64,000 nucleotides of DNA from Tillandsia leiboldiana (taxonomy: Eukaryota; Streptophyta; Magnoliopsida; Poales; Bromeliaceae). A program made the position numbers and the translations under genes. The stretch is from the NCBI GenBank assembly GCA_029204045.2, contig CM055077.1, positions 6,144,366-6,208,365 of the forward strand. Reading direction: 5' to 3'. The first letter of the stretch is position 1. Every line of letters starts with the position of its first letter. Positions 1 to 10,998 of this stretch are shown here, one piece after another. Below the pieces are notes generated by a model that had not been told where the DNA came from, did not search any database, and saw only the letters and a list, made by a program, of their open reading frames with translations.

Positions 1-790
1 GTTCCCTCTGGCTGGGCCAGTTAGTGGCAGTCACGGACACAGTCCCTCTGGCTGGGCCAGTTAGTGGCAGTCACGGACGCCCTACGTAAGTCCGGTCCCC
101 CGGGACGTGACGGCAGTAGGTAGGCGCAGGTTTGACTGGACCCTATGCGGCAGTCAGTTGAGATTGGGTGATTTGAGTCGAGAGCTAGTTGTAGCATCAT
201 GTTCTTTCTGTCCCACTTTTGAGCATCTAGATAGAGGCATAGTAGCTGTAGAGATTACTTTACCAGCTTTTCCCTTTCCGCACTGCATTGTTACTTTTTG
301 CCTCTAGTAGACTTAGTGGGCAGACCGTTGGGCTTGTTGGCGGCACCCACTGAGAACTACTTGGGACGTAGTTCTCACACCCGTCGTGGTGTATTTTTCC
401 CCAGGGACTTCTTCTTCTGCTCCAGTTCCTGCCGCACCTGTTGCTGACCCGACTAATCGAGGTAAGTGAGTCGCGAGATAGATCCCTACCAGTTGTCGCT
501 TGAGAGTAGATGTACCTCCCTACTTTTTGAGAGTTCTTGTCGAGTGACCTTGTAGTGAGGATTGAGTTGTACTCTTCTTATTTTGAGAGATATTGTATTT
601 TGGTGAGGACTCTGGTTGTATATTTTGTTAGAGTTGTATTTATTTTATCCAGCTTTTACCTTATCAGCTCTGATATCTGTTTAGTGTAGATCTCTTTTGC
701 AGGTTAGTCGCTACGTCTATACGGGGCTTCCCGTATGGGCGGCGGATCTGTTGGCGAGCCTGGGTCGCAGTTTCGACCCGGGGCGTGACA
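1..790 (+). mobile_element. 3' part of a family-A Ty3/gypsy LTR (forward)
   Basis: The stretch matches, with visible substitutions and small indels, the last ~775 bp of the complete LTR that ends at 6492. Shared landmarks include the motif gcaggttagtcgctacg and the terminal ggggcgtgaca ending at 790. The start lies outside the window. Coding sequence of gypsy pol begins directly after the LTR end, with no primer-binding site or gag between. This is either the 5' LTR of an internally deleted element or the end of another copy inserted in pol. Family assignment is firm; which element it belongs to is not. Confidence 0.85.
3..79 (+). repeat. Two-copy 40-bp tandem duplication inside the LTR
   Basis: The unit beginning tccctctggctgggccag occurs at 3 and again at 43, each followed by ttagtggcagtcacggac, so the period is 40 bp. 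The corresponding part of the LTR at about 5727 has a single, slightly different copy. This is a local duplication private to this LTR. Confidence 0.9.
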
Positions 791-792
791 CC

Positions 793-3285
793 GAGGACAT
801 CCCCAAGACGGCTTTTCGATCCCGGTATGGGCATTATGAGTTTACGGTTATGCCGTTTGGTTTGACTAATGCCCCAGCTGCATTCATGGATTTGATGAAC
901 AGGGTATTTCAGCCGTACTTGGACCTGTTTGTGGTTGTGTTCATTGATGACATCTTGATCTACTCCCGGAGCGATGTGGATCATGAGGAGCACTTGAGGA
1001 TAGTGCTGCAGCGTCTACGTGAGAAGAAGCTGTATGCCAAGCTAAAGAAGTGCGAGTTCTGGCTTCGGGAGGTTGTATTCTTGGGCCACTTGGTATCAGC
1101 CGCAGGAGTGGCAGTTGACCCGACGAAGATCGACACAGTTCGGGATTGGCCGAGACCGACGACGGTTACGGAGGTCCGGAGCTTTCTGGGCTTGGCTGGC
1201 TACTACCGTCGGTTCGTAGAGGGCTTTGCGAAGCTCTCTACTCCCCTGACCTGTTTGACTAGGAAGGGGATGAGGTTTATTTGGACGGAGCAGTGTCAGC
1301 AGAGTTTTGAGGAGCTGAAGAGGAGACTTATTTCAGCGCCAGTTCTTACACTGCCAGTGATGGGAGATGGCTACGTGATTTACAGTGACGCCTCGCACAG
1401 CGGTTTGGGTTGTGTCTTGATGCAGCATGGGAGGGTAATTGCTTATGCTTCACGGCATTTAAAGGATTATGAGAAGAATTACCCTACTCATGATTTAGAG
1501 CTGGCAGCTGTGGTGTTTGCATTGAAGCTGTGGCGGCATTACCTCTACGGTGAGCATTGTGAGATCTACACGGATCATAAGAGCTTAAAGTATCTGTTTA
1601 CTCAAAAGGAGCTGAACCTGAGGCAACGCCGGTGGTTGGAGTTACTGAAGGATTACGATGTGAGTATCCTCTATCATCCCGGCAAGGCCAATGTGGTAGC
1701 AGATGCTTTGAGTCGGAGGTCAGTGCAGAGCTTGAGCATGTTGGTCACACAGCAGGCCCCACTGATTGAGCAGTTGAGGCGACTCCAGATTGAGGTTGTA
1801 TCCCCTGGGGTCTCTGCTAGACTGATGTCTATGGTCTTGCAGCCCACTCTGTTGGACAGGATTAGGGAGACGCAGAGTGAGGACCCCCACTTGGAGAGGA
1901 TCAGATCCCAGATACGTGCAGATCAGATAGGAGATTTTTCTGTGGATAGCTCGGGAGTACTGCGGTACAGGGACCGAGTTTGTGTGCCTTCGGATCCTGA
2001 GATCAGAGACCAGATTCTGAGAGAGGCCCATTATACACCTTATACCATTCATCCTTGTGGTACTAAGATGTATAAGGACCTCAAGACACATTTTTGGTGG
2101 TCCGGAATGAAGCGGGACATTGAAAGATTTGTGGCTCACTGTTTAACTTGCCAGCAAGTGAAAGCAGAGCACTGGGTTCCTGCTGGCAAGTTACAAAGTC
2201 TTCCAATTCCCGAGTGGATGTGGGACCGCATCACCATGGACTTTGTTACAGGGCTGCAGAGAGCGCAGAGTGGAGCCGACGCGATTCGGGTTATTGTAGA
2301 TAGACTCACCAAGTCTGCACACTTCTTGCCTGTTCAGATGACTTGGTCATTGGAGCGTCTGGCACAGTTGTATTTGGACGAGATAGTGAGGCTGCACGGT
2401 GTACCGGCGTCGATTGTTTCAGATCGGGATCCGAGATTTGTGTCACGATTCTGGGGGAGTTTACAGTCAGCTTTGGGGACCCAGCTCAGTTTCAGCACTG
2501 CTTTCCACCCACAGACTGATGGCCAGTCTGAGCGCACTATACAGACCCTCGAGGATATGCTGAGAGCGTGCGTTATGGATTTTGGAGGGGGGTGGTACCG
2601 ACACTTATCTTTGGTTGAGTTTGCGTACAACAACAGTTATCAGGCGAGCATTCAGATGGCTCCGTTTGAGGCGTTGTATGGACGCAAGTGTCGGTCACCC
2701 TTGTATTGGAGTGACGTGGGTGAGAGGAGGACTTTGGGACCAGATCTTCTTTTGGAGGCTGAGGAGAAAGTCAGAGTTGTTCGTCGACACCTTGAGGTAG
2801 CCCAGAGTCGTCAGAGGAGTTATGCTGACACTCGTCGGCGAGACCTAGAGTTTCAGATTGGTGACCATGTATTCTTGAAGGTCTCGCCTTCGAAAAGGGT
2901 CCGGAGATTTGGAGTGCGTGGGAAGCTTAGTCCCCGTTTTGTTGGACCCTTTGAGGTACTTGAGAGGGTAGGCCCCGTGGCTTATAGAGTTGCTCTTCCT
3001 CCACGCTTGGCCGGTGTACACGATGTTTTTCATGTCTCAGCCCTGAGGAGATATGTCTTTGATCCGTCGCATGTGGTTGACTTCACTCCTTTGGAGATCG
3101 GTGAGGACCTGGTTTATGAGGAGCGCCCGTTGCAGATTCTTGCTCGTGAGGTGAGGAAATTGCGCAACCGAGCCATCCCGTATGTGAAGATCTTATGGAG
3201 CAATCACGAAGAGCGAGAGGCTACTTGGGAGCTAGAGACAGAGATGAGATCTGCCTACCCTTTTCTGTTCGAGACTACTGGTTGA
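793..3285 (+). CDS. 5'-truncated Ty3/gypsy pol (RT-RNase H-integrase-chromodomain-like tail)
   Basis: This is an 830-codon open frame without an internal stop, lacking its own start, gag, protease and the first part of reverse transcriptase. It enters in the RT palm at EDIPKTAF, followed by VMPFGLTNAP and the catalytic FIDD at about residues 50-53. RNase H follows (VIYSDAS, ELAAV, YTDHKSL, VADALSR). Integrase has the HHCC zinc finger (HYTPYTIHPC ... CLTC) and the DDE core: D in ITMDF, D in IVSDRD and E in HPQTDGQSERTIQTLED. The C-terminus (RKLRNRAIPYVKILW ... ATWE) is the chromodomain-like tail of Tekay/Del chromoviruses. The frame continues upstream to 697 only by chance through LTR sequence. 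The element would make a cDNA-copying and integrating polyprotein; this copy cannot act alone because gag and protease are missing. Confidence 0.9.
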   Translation, partial: EDIPKTAFRSRYGHYEFTVMPFGLTNAPAAFMDLMNRVFQPYLDLFVVVFIDDILIYSRSDVDHEEHLRIVLQRLREKKLYAKLKKCEFWLREVVFLGHLVSAAGVAVDPTKIDTVRDWPRPTTVTEVRSFLGLAGYYRRFVEGFAKLSTPLTCLTRKGMRFIWTEQCQQSFEELKRRLISAPVLTLPVMGDGYVIYSDASHSGLGCVLMQHGRVIAYASRHLKDYEKNYPTHDLELAAVVFALKLWRHYLYGEHCEIYTDHKSLKYLFTQKELNLRQRRWLELLKDYDVSILYHPGKANVVADALSRRSVQSLSMLVTQQAPLIEQLRRLQIEVVSPGVSARLMSMVLQPTLLDRIRETQSEDPHLERIRSQIRADQIGDFSVDSSGVLRYRDRVCVPSDPEIRDQILREAHYTPYTIHPCGTKMYKDLKTHFWWSGMKRDIERFVAHCLTCQQVKAEHWVPAGKLQSLPIPEWMWDRITMDFVTGLQRAQSGADAIRVIVDRLTKSAHFLPVQMTWSLERLAQLYLDEIVRLHGVPASIVSDRDPRFVSRFWGSLQSALGTQLSFSTAFHPQTDGQSERTIQTLEDMLRACVMDFGGGWYRHLSLVEFAYNNSYQASIQMAPFEALYGRKCRSPLYWSDVGERRTLGPDLLLEAEEKVRVVRRHLEVAQSRQRSYADTRRRDLEFQIGDHVFLKVSPSKRVRRFGVRGKLSPRFVGPFEVLERVGPVAYRVALPPRLAGVHDVFHVSALRRYVFDPSHVVDFTPLEIGEDLVYEERPLQILAREVRKLRNRAIPYVKILWSNHEEREATWELETEMRSAYPFLFETTG

Positions 3286-3334
3286 GGTACGCCTGTTCTA
3301 CCTTACTTTGTTTCGAGGACGAAACTTCCTTTTA

Positions 3335-3345
3335 GTGGGGGAGGA
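3335..3345 (+). other. Polypurine tract of the family-A gypsy element
   Basis: The purine-rich gtgggggagga ends exactly one base before the LTR start TGTAGTGG at 3346, 50 bp after the pol stop. This is the expected position of the plus-strand primer and fixes the 5' boundary of the 3' LTR. Confidence 0.85.
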
Positions 3346-3670
3346 TGTAGTGGCCCTGATTCCCATGCAACGTTCTTCCGATGAATCCATATTTGGAGCA
3401 CCTAGTGTTGGTGTATCTGGCCCATGGTGCATCAATGGGATGCCACAGATGGACCCTTTGAGATATTTTAGCTGTGTTGGCCTTCGGCTGGGTTTGTCGA
3501 AATTTCGGAAAAGAATTAGGCCCAACAGAGGTCGAAAATGGATTCAGCACGAAAACGCTTGAAAACGGCTATTTGCTTGTTGGATTCTGAGTCCGCATGC
3601 CCAAAAACGGACTCCCGGAAGTTTTCAGTGGGTTTTGGTGCATGGGAGGGGCCGTAGACCGCCGGCATGC

Positions 3671-4166
3671 CACGTGGCGGCCTATCATTGGCCGGTTTAC
3701 GGCGCGCGGTCCACAGAGCAGCGCGGCGGGGTGCACAGACCCGGCGCAGGGACACGTGGCACCGCCTGATTGGCGGGCGCAAGGCGCGCGGTCTACCGGG
3801 TGAGCGCGGCGGTGCATGGACCAAGGCGGGGGCACGTGGCAGCCTCCGGTTGGTCGGTGCACGCGGCGCGGTCCACGGAATTCCGAAGTGGAATGCGTGG
3901 ACCGGGTGTAGGGGACACGTGTCGCTTTCTGATTCGCGGGCGCACCGTGCGCGGTGCACGGGGCCTGGGCTGGCGCCTCGGGGCGCGTGCGCACGTCGGG
4001 GCCATGCCGCGCGCCCGGCGGGGCCGCCGACCGGCTGGCGGGTCAACCGGGTGGCCACGTGTCACCGCCTGATTGGCGGGCGCCAACCGCCTTCCTGTGC
4101 GGGGGCGGGCCACGTGGCAGCCTGGGAGTGGCCCGAACAGCTGTTTGCTGTTCGGCGGGCCACGTG
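3671..4166 (+). promoter_or_regulatory. Array of seven CACGTG (G-box) motifs, several paired with ATTGG
   Basis: CACGTG occurs at 3671, 3753, 3833, 3916, 4056, 4111 and 4161, four times as CACGTGGC. Several copies are followed within about 20 bp by ATTGG, an inverted CCAAT box, as in tgattggcgggc. The spacing starts near 80 bp, so the block looks like a degenerate tandem repeat. It lies 135-630 bp upstream of the TATA box, in the U3 promoter part. G-box and CCAAT elements bind bZIP/bHLH and NF-Y factors in plants; a promoter function here is inferred. Confidence 0.6.
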
Positions 4167-4300
4167 GCGGCACCAGGAGGATTCGGGCATGAATAGTGTT
4201 GGGCCGGCCCAACACTGTAGCCGCCCGAATGTTCCGGGCGCCCGAAAGTTGGGCCCAAAAGCCCAATGACTTGTTTTTTTGGCTTTTTCCGGGTGAGGCC

Positions 4301-4308
4301 TATAAATA
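4301..4308 (+). promoter_or_regulatory. TATA box of the family-A LTR
   Basis: The sequence tataaata lies in the context ggcctataaataggcc, downstream of the G-box array. Transcription would start near 4330, placing U3 at 3346 to about 4330. Equivalent TATA-like sites occur at about 19400 and 62510 (+) and 30754 (-) in the other copies. Confidence 0.65.
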
Positions 4309-6492
4309 GGCCTCTTGGGCCTCGCCTTGGAGCCTTTTCCCGAGGGTTTCTCCATTGTGTTCTTCACCAAAGTTGTTTCTCTCCCTCTTGTGCATCTTTT
4401 GGCGGAAGCTCAGGATTTTTGGAGGCCGCGACGATGGCGACTTCTGCATCGGGGTGCGGAGCGACGATTTACTGTTGGAGTCCCTTTTCCGTCGCAGTTT
4501 AGTCTAGGAGGTCTACCGGGCTACCCCGACGTTAGTTCTGGACGATTTCTACGGTGACGGTTTCGTAAGAGGTAAATCTACAACTTCCGTGTTGGACACT
4601 TTTTCTGAAACTGAGTTTTTCTTGGGGTTCTGGGTATATTTTTAACCCCCTTTGCGACTGTTGGTTGATTTGGACAGCACCTGCTTGTCGGATTTTTATC
4701 TCCTCATCCGGATATCGGAATTCGACGTTTCAGGACTCTATCGACATCTACTCTTCGCGAGGATCGCCGTCATATTTTTATTGGAATTTTTGGAGGAGGT
4801 TTTTCAGGTGAAAATTTCGTGTTAATGGGACTGTTCACCACAGATTTTGGGAATGTGAAATTTTTGTGGATTAAAGTGTAATTTTGGTGTATGTTTATAC
4901 CCAGGAGGTTGTGAGCACTTCTACCGTGTTGTTGGCTTGGTGGGATTTGTGATTTGACTGTTTTGGGCTTTCTCAGCTGTACGATTCCGGGTAGTTAGCA
5001 CTTTCAGGTGGGTGACCTTGCTTCCAAGAACTCCGGACTGTGTACTAATTCTATGTGTGTAGGATCATGCATGTTAGAAATTGGAGTAATAGCATGTGTA
5101 AAACTGTATGTTGTATCTTGTATATCAGTTGTTGAATCTTTTGATTCCTACTTTATGCTAAGTAGTGAAATCTTGGAACTTGACCTAGCACCCCTGTCAT
5201 ATGTATCATGTTCAGTCAGTCTGTAGAAAACTCCAACTTGGGCTAGGTTTTTATTGCTCTAGACATTCCACATCACGATACTTCATTTCACTTTGGACTT
5301 AGCTTTTCCTCGCCCGAGTTGTGGGCCGAGAGGTCGGGTGGTTGTGGGATGCATTTGCACTCGTGTTTGGGGACCGAGTGGAGTTGATAGCAGTCTGTAG
5401 ATCTGATTTCTTTGGGAGAGTGATAGTGATGGTAGATCTGGGTTCTTGGAAACTGTCAGAGTTACAGTGAGTCTCAGCTGTGCAGATTCCAGCCAGTGAG
5501 TGAGTCAGTGATTTGTTGGTTAGCCGATCTTGTTGATCGAGGATTGGATCATAGCCTGCATGAGCCACATTTGAGCTTTACAGAGATACTTTACAGAGAT
5601 ACTTGTTATGGGTTACTTTGACTCGAGCGGGTCGCTCCCCTCGAGTGCCACTCCGGAGTATGCGAGACCGGGTTGTTGTACCGGCGAGTTTGAGCTTTTC
5701 TACCGCGACTTGTTGTTGCATTTGTCCCTCTGGCTGTGCTTGTGTTGGCAGTCATGGACGCCCTACGTAAGTCCGCTCCTCCGGGACGTAACGGCAGTAG
5801 GTTGGCGCAGGTTTGACTGGACCCGATGAGGCAGTCAGTTTAGATTGGGTGATCAGAGACGAGGGTTAGTTGTGGCATCATGTTCTTTCTGTTCCACTCT
5901 TGAGCATCTAGATAGAGGCATAGTAGCTGTAGAGTTACTTTTCCCAGCTTTCCTTACAGCACTGCATATGTTACTTTATGCCTCTAGTAGACTTAGTGGG
6001 CAGACCGTCGGGCTTGTTGGCGGCACCCACTGAGAACTACTGTGGGATGTAGTTCTCACACCCGTCGTGGTGTCTTCTCCCCAGGGACTTCTGCTCCGGT
6101 TCCTGCAGCTCCTGTTGCTGATCCAGCTCCTTCTGACCGAGGTAAGGGAGTCGCGAGATAGTTCCCTTCCTGTCATCTTCAGTGTGTGAGTAGATGTACC
6201 CCTGTACTATTTTGGTGTGTGCTATGTCGAGTGACTTTGTAGTGAGGTTTTGAGTTGTACCTTTCTTTCCTGCTTTTCTGAGAGACTCTTGTGTTCTGGT
6301 GAGGTTGGTCTGTATATTTGTGAGTTGTAGTTTTATTTTATGTATTTTATTCCAGTTTTTTCTCTTTCAGCTCTGATATCTGCTAGTGTAGATGTTTCTT
6401 TGCATGTTAGTCGCTACGCCTATACGGGGCTTCCCGTATGGGCGGCGGATCTGTTGGCGAACCGGGGCGCAGTATCGCCCCGGGGCGTGACA

Positions 6493-6830
6493 CTACTGGG
6501 GTCCAGTAAAAGGCATCCAAGGCCTTCAATCTAGAGCAGAGGCATCGGAGGCGGCGCACGAAGGTGCTCGGCCAAAACTAGGGTTACGACCAACCTATTG
6601 CAACCAGCTGCTAGCAACGCCTTCTCCGGCATTGGGGCTGAACAAAGGGAATCCCCAGGAGGTGAGGAAGGGAGTGAGTGTCTTAGAAGCCAAGATAAAT
6701 CAAGAAAAAAGGCTTGGGTTTACCTTAGATCCGAGGAAGAAGAAGAAGTCGGAGGATCTGGGTTTTCCGGCGATGCCTCGCGGCGACCGACGGCTAGGCT
6801 CCTACGGGGTGCCTACCTGATATTGGAGAA
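6493..6830 (-). mobile_element. Fragment of a reverse family-B LTR
   Basis: The segment resembles the reverse family-B LTR near 55440-55690: an actagggtt block, then ccggatccgaggaagatgaag-type sequence and the ggcgatgc block. It is cut on the left by the family-A element and on the right by a forward family-B LTR. The open frames here are LTR sequence, not genes. Confidence 0.6.
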
Positions 6831-7976
6831 TGTAACATTTGAGAAATTCAAATTCAAAATCAATAAAGAAATCAAGTTCAAAAAAGTTTCAGTGGGCCAT
6901 GACGATTGTCTAAAGAAATACAGTTGAAATAGTGGTTGGCTAAAGCGAATAGTAGCCCCTGGATTTTTTCGACTTTCGAATAGAAGTCGGCCAACTCCAC
7001 TGTTCGGAGTCCGAATCCGACAGTTCAAATACTCGATTTGATCGGTCTCGCCGTTCTGAGCGCAATGGCATAGTTAGAATTTATGTTTGACGAGCCTAAG
7101 TCATCGAAATGCGTGTCGAACTGTAAATACCACTGAAGTAAGATAGAATTACAAATTATCTGGATCTAAACTCAACGAACCAAAATCACCACTTGAAAGG
7201 TTTCGTCGAGACGGACGTCGTGGCAGAATCTATTTTTCAGTTTGACGACTCTAATGCCTTGAAAAACATGCTAAACCGTAATGTCCACTATAAAAGATGG
7301 AATTGAAATCTATCCAGACCTAAACTCGAGAAACTAATATCGCTACCTCATAGGTCTCATCGAGCCGGTCGTCGTGGCGAAATTTGTTTTTTCATTTGAC
7401 GATCCGGTTATCTCAAAAAACATGAAAATAGTAAAAAATTACATATTTTCATAAAAAGCCTAATATTTTATGCTCCGTTTTGCGTGCAACTATTTAGAGA
7501 GGGACCTAGATGTGAGACAAGATCCCTGTGAAGGACTCAGCTCTAAATTTTGCGAGTTGAGGGATCGAAAGGCATTTTGTTGCAAACCTTATATATTGAT
7601 GCAAAGAGTTATTACAAGCAACCCTAGCCACGGTTTCTTTTGCAACCAGACGCCACCATAGACTCTTCTCCTTTCTCTGCATCTTCTTCGACGATTACAA
7701 CCCCAGCCGCCGCCGGAGATCGCCGAAAAAGCAAGAGAAAAAGGTCTCCAACCTTGATCTCGGGTTGGCATGAGTAAGAAGCAACCGAAAGGCTTGGGGC
7801 TTCTCCAAACCACTTCTGAAGTCATCCTTGATCTTTGGAGACTCACCCCAAGGAATGCCGGTGCCTGGCTCCGCCGCACGCCACCGGGAAGGCCATCTAT
7901 TCTTTTCTTCTTCTTCCTCGGATCCAATAAGGTAGGCACCTCCTCTTCTTTGGGTTTCGTGCAACTTGGACACCCC

Positions 7977-9351
7977 TGTAGAGTTATTATGGATCCCAAA
8001 GGATCTAAATAGGTACTATCAAACAACTAGAGGGGGGGTGAATAGGTGTAATACTTAAAAACTCAATCTCAGTGCAAAATAAAAACCAATGCGGAAAATA
8101 AAAACAGCACACCGAGATATACGTGGAAACTCCAATCCAGGAGAAAAACCACGGGACCAACACGCAATAACAATCCACTAAGAATAGAAGAATAACAAGG
8201 TGATTACCGACTCCACGGACTCAAACCCCTCCTTCAGCTTCTTCGGACCTTGCGCTGACCGGTTGGATATCCACGCAATAACAATCCCTAAGAAAAGAAG
8301 AATAACAAGGTGATTACCGTCTCCACGGATTTAACCCCTCCTTCAATTTCTTGGACCTCGCGCTCCACCGTTTTGCCCGTCCACTGCTCACGTTCGAATC
8401 CACGAACGCACGCTTCGAATCCACGAAACGCCTTTAGCACACCGAATCCACGATGCCACGTCGAATCCACGACGCAAACTCAGTCGATAAGAATATTGAC
8501 TTCGATGGTGATCCTCTGCTTAGATTCTCATTGAGGAACCGTAGAAGAAATCTCTAAGCAAAGATTAGATCAATTCGACAAAAGATATGTTCTTGAAAGA
8601 ACCATCGAATTGACCTAAAAGAGGCTATGAAGAAGATCGATAAAAACCTAGCCTCTAGGGTTGCTCTCAAGTGTTTTATAAATTGATCGGCCGTAGCTCC
8701 CACGTTTTTGAGAAACCCTAAGTGTCTATTTATAGTTTAGAAACCTTTGGAAAGAGATAAGAATCAAAAACTTACCTTATCTGGAAATTTTCAGGACGGC
8801 GATCCGGATCGGATTTACTGCGATCCGGATCGTCGTAACGAGATTGACGATTCCAGAAAACCAAGGGTTCGGGATCCGGATCGCATTGCCCGATCCGGAT
8901 CGTTCATACAAATCAGAAAACTTAACATTCGGGATCCGGATCGGAAATTGCATGGATCCGGATCGAAGTCTTGTATGAAGCAACAACCTTCGGGATCCGG
9001 ATCGTTGGCCTTGATCCGGATCCTGAACATGTCCGAACACCAGTTTTTGATTATTATGAAATTAAAAATTCTTCCAAGTGTTTCTATACTATAAGAAAGT
9101 ATTTGGATCACCAAAATTATTTAGTTAACCATACCTGATCCTTTTGAATACTTTCTTCTTGAGATTGATGTAACTGATCCACAATTCTTCAACTTCAATC
9201 TTCAAGATTCAAGACACTGAGTGTCAACTTGAGCTCTTGTTGAATCTTCTCTAAGTCTTTGATTGCTGATTGACAATTTGATCCCTTTAAGACTCCGACT
9301 CAACTCACTGACTTGACTCACGAAATATGCCAATACCAAAATGCCGTAACA
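7977..9351 (-). repeat. 3' LTR of the gag-only element
   Basis: On the minus strand this LTR reads TGTTACGGCA ... ACTCTACA. It carries an imperfect 111-bp tandem duplication (units starting 8163 and 8274), four cgaatccacga-like motifs (about 8397-8475) and eight GATCCGGATC palindromes. The polypurine tract adjoins its right edge. Confidence 0.92.
8801..9022 (-). repeat. Eight-copy array of the palindrome GATCCGGATC (3' LTR)
   Basis: Exact copies start at 8801, 8822, 8873, 8892, 8933, 8955, 8994 and 9013. Each 10-mer equals its own reverse complement; most copies are extended to CGATCCGGATCG or GGGATCCGGATCG. Spacing alternates between short (19-22 bp) and longer (39-51 bp) steps, as if pairs had been duplicated. 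Confidence 0.9.
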
Positions 9352-9363
9352 ATCTCCCCCTTT
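9352..9363 (-). other. Polypurine tract of the gag-only element
   Basis: On the minus strand the tract reads AAAGGGGGAGAT and abuts the LTR start TGTTACGG. It is the expected plus-strand primer and supports an intact replication cycle for this element. Confidence 0.88.
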
Positions 9364-10998
9364 GGCAATTTCGTGACAAAACCCAAAAATACATAAAAGC
9401 GCTCAAGTCACTTATCTTAAACCAAAAATCGAAATTCAATGTTATCACCAAAACATTGATTTTCTTTGCGTGAAAGATCCAATAAATACAAAATTACATT
9501 TGAACCAAACAGTCCTAGAACATACTCTATGACTTAGGACTTGGAGTCTTAAAGTGATGTAATTCCTGCAAAACAAAACTCCAAACAAAATCAAACGTCA
9601 GTCGTTAGAAATTAAAATCCTACATTTGATTCATCCTTTTGGTTCTTTTGTTTTTCCCAGCTCTTTCAACCTTTCTTTGTCTCCCCCTATCTTGAGCATC
9701 TCTAACATGTTCTCCATGTTCTTGAGCATCTATGTTCTCCCCCTTTGTGGTACGATCATCATTTTCCGTTCTCCCCCATTTTTCCATTTTCGTTTCGTTT
9801 GTCCTCTCTTGATGATCTCATCTCCGTCATTTCTCTTCTCCCCCTTTTTGTCACAAATTGTCAAACAGTGAACATACTAGACAAAAGGAAATTACTAACA
9901 AAATTAGTTCATGGAGAAAGAGAGATAAAAGCTCAGTTCTGGTATATATAACAAAAATGCAGATTGCGTACCGGTACCAGAAAGCAAAAATTAAATAATT
10001 TCTTGAAACAAATCCAGATTTTAGAATCTTTTCAAATACCGATTTGTATTCCATCAAGAAATCAATTTAAGTGCTTTAAACAGTGAATTCACACAGATGT
10101 CATTCAATCCAATTAATTTCACAAAATTAAAAAGATTTACTCCAAAATCATGAAAAATAAAGGTAAAACATTATAAACCGTTTTTCATGTTATATTCATC
10201 AAACACAAGTCATCAAAAATAATCTTGAGATCCAAAGTCTATCAAGATGTAACGGATTTACAAAGATGACATACGGAGATTTCCAAACGACATCAATCTT
10301 GAATTCTACCCTTTCAAATTGAGATAAGCACTAAAATACCTAAGGGTGGCTCTTTGAGCATCTTTCAACTATCCCACCTTATACCAACCAGGAGATTGTT
10401 CAAAATATAAGAGTTTTGCATATAAATCTCCAAATGCTTCAACTAAAGATTTTCTCATAAAATACTATCAAGCATCCATAACATGTGGTAGCTTCACACA
10501 CAAACCGGACGACCGGGGTGGCAGCTCTTTCCTACATGTGGTGGTAGTTTTCACACTCCTTTCGGATGTAACTCTTTCCACATCTTTTGCAAATCATTTC
10601 AATACCCTTGAAAGAATGCAATCTCTTACGTGAAAGAATTAAATCCCAAATTTTAGTCTATCGGTTGTCTCACGTTTATCACAATGAATTCACACAACCG
10701 AGATAGATTAAGCATCTAAAGATCACACATGATTTCTAAAATTTGATGCTTATAAAATCAAAAACTCCTATAATGAAGTATCTTCAAGATTATGATTAAG
10801 GAGTAAAGTTGATAATCCAAATAAAATTAATTTGGAGTGAATAAAAGTGAAGCCCTTTTTATTCAATGCACTTGTTCAGTAAAAACCCTTTTGTTCAAAA
10901 ACAAAGTATAAAAACGAAGAGCATTGAGAAACATGTAATGCAAAGATCAAGAACAATATGAAAGAAAAACCGATCAAAGCATTACATACAGTCATAAG
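9364..10998 (-). other. Non-coding interior of the gag-only element
   Basis: In a copia element this interval after gag would hold protease, integrase, reverse transcriptase and RNase H. The only open frames are short, and none shows a pol motif. It is AT-rich, with stretches such as ctcccccttt repeated near 9350, 9740 and 9840. Confidence 0.75.

Larger units (their letters stand above)
3346..6492 (+). mobile_element. Complete family-A LTR (3' LTR of the truncated gypsy element)
   Basis: This 3,147-bp LTR begins TGTAGTGGCC after the polypurine tract and ends GGGGCGTGACA. It holds a GC-rich promoter block, a TATA box at 4301 and a long leader. The same family recurs at 18873-21715, 28021-31592 (reverse) and from 62239. 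The flank after 6492 is family-B LTR sequence, so this element inserted into a family-B LTR. The left target duplication is outside the window. Confidence 0.85.

Noticed and set aside
697..792. N-terminal extension of the pol frame
   Set aside because: These codons lie in the LTR end; protein homology starts at 793.
3516..4269. Several overlapping GC-rich open frames on both strands
   Set aside because: They are in the LTR promoter block; compositional openness on both strands, no domain, and non-coding in other family copies.
8288..9114. Frames rich in DPD/SGS repeats in the LTR
   Set aside because: They translate the GATCCGGATC array in several frames on both strands; no sign of a protein.
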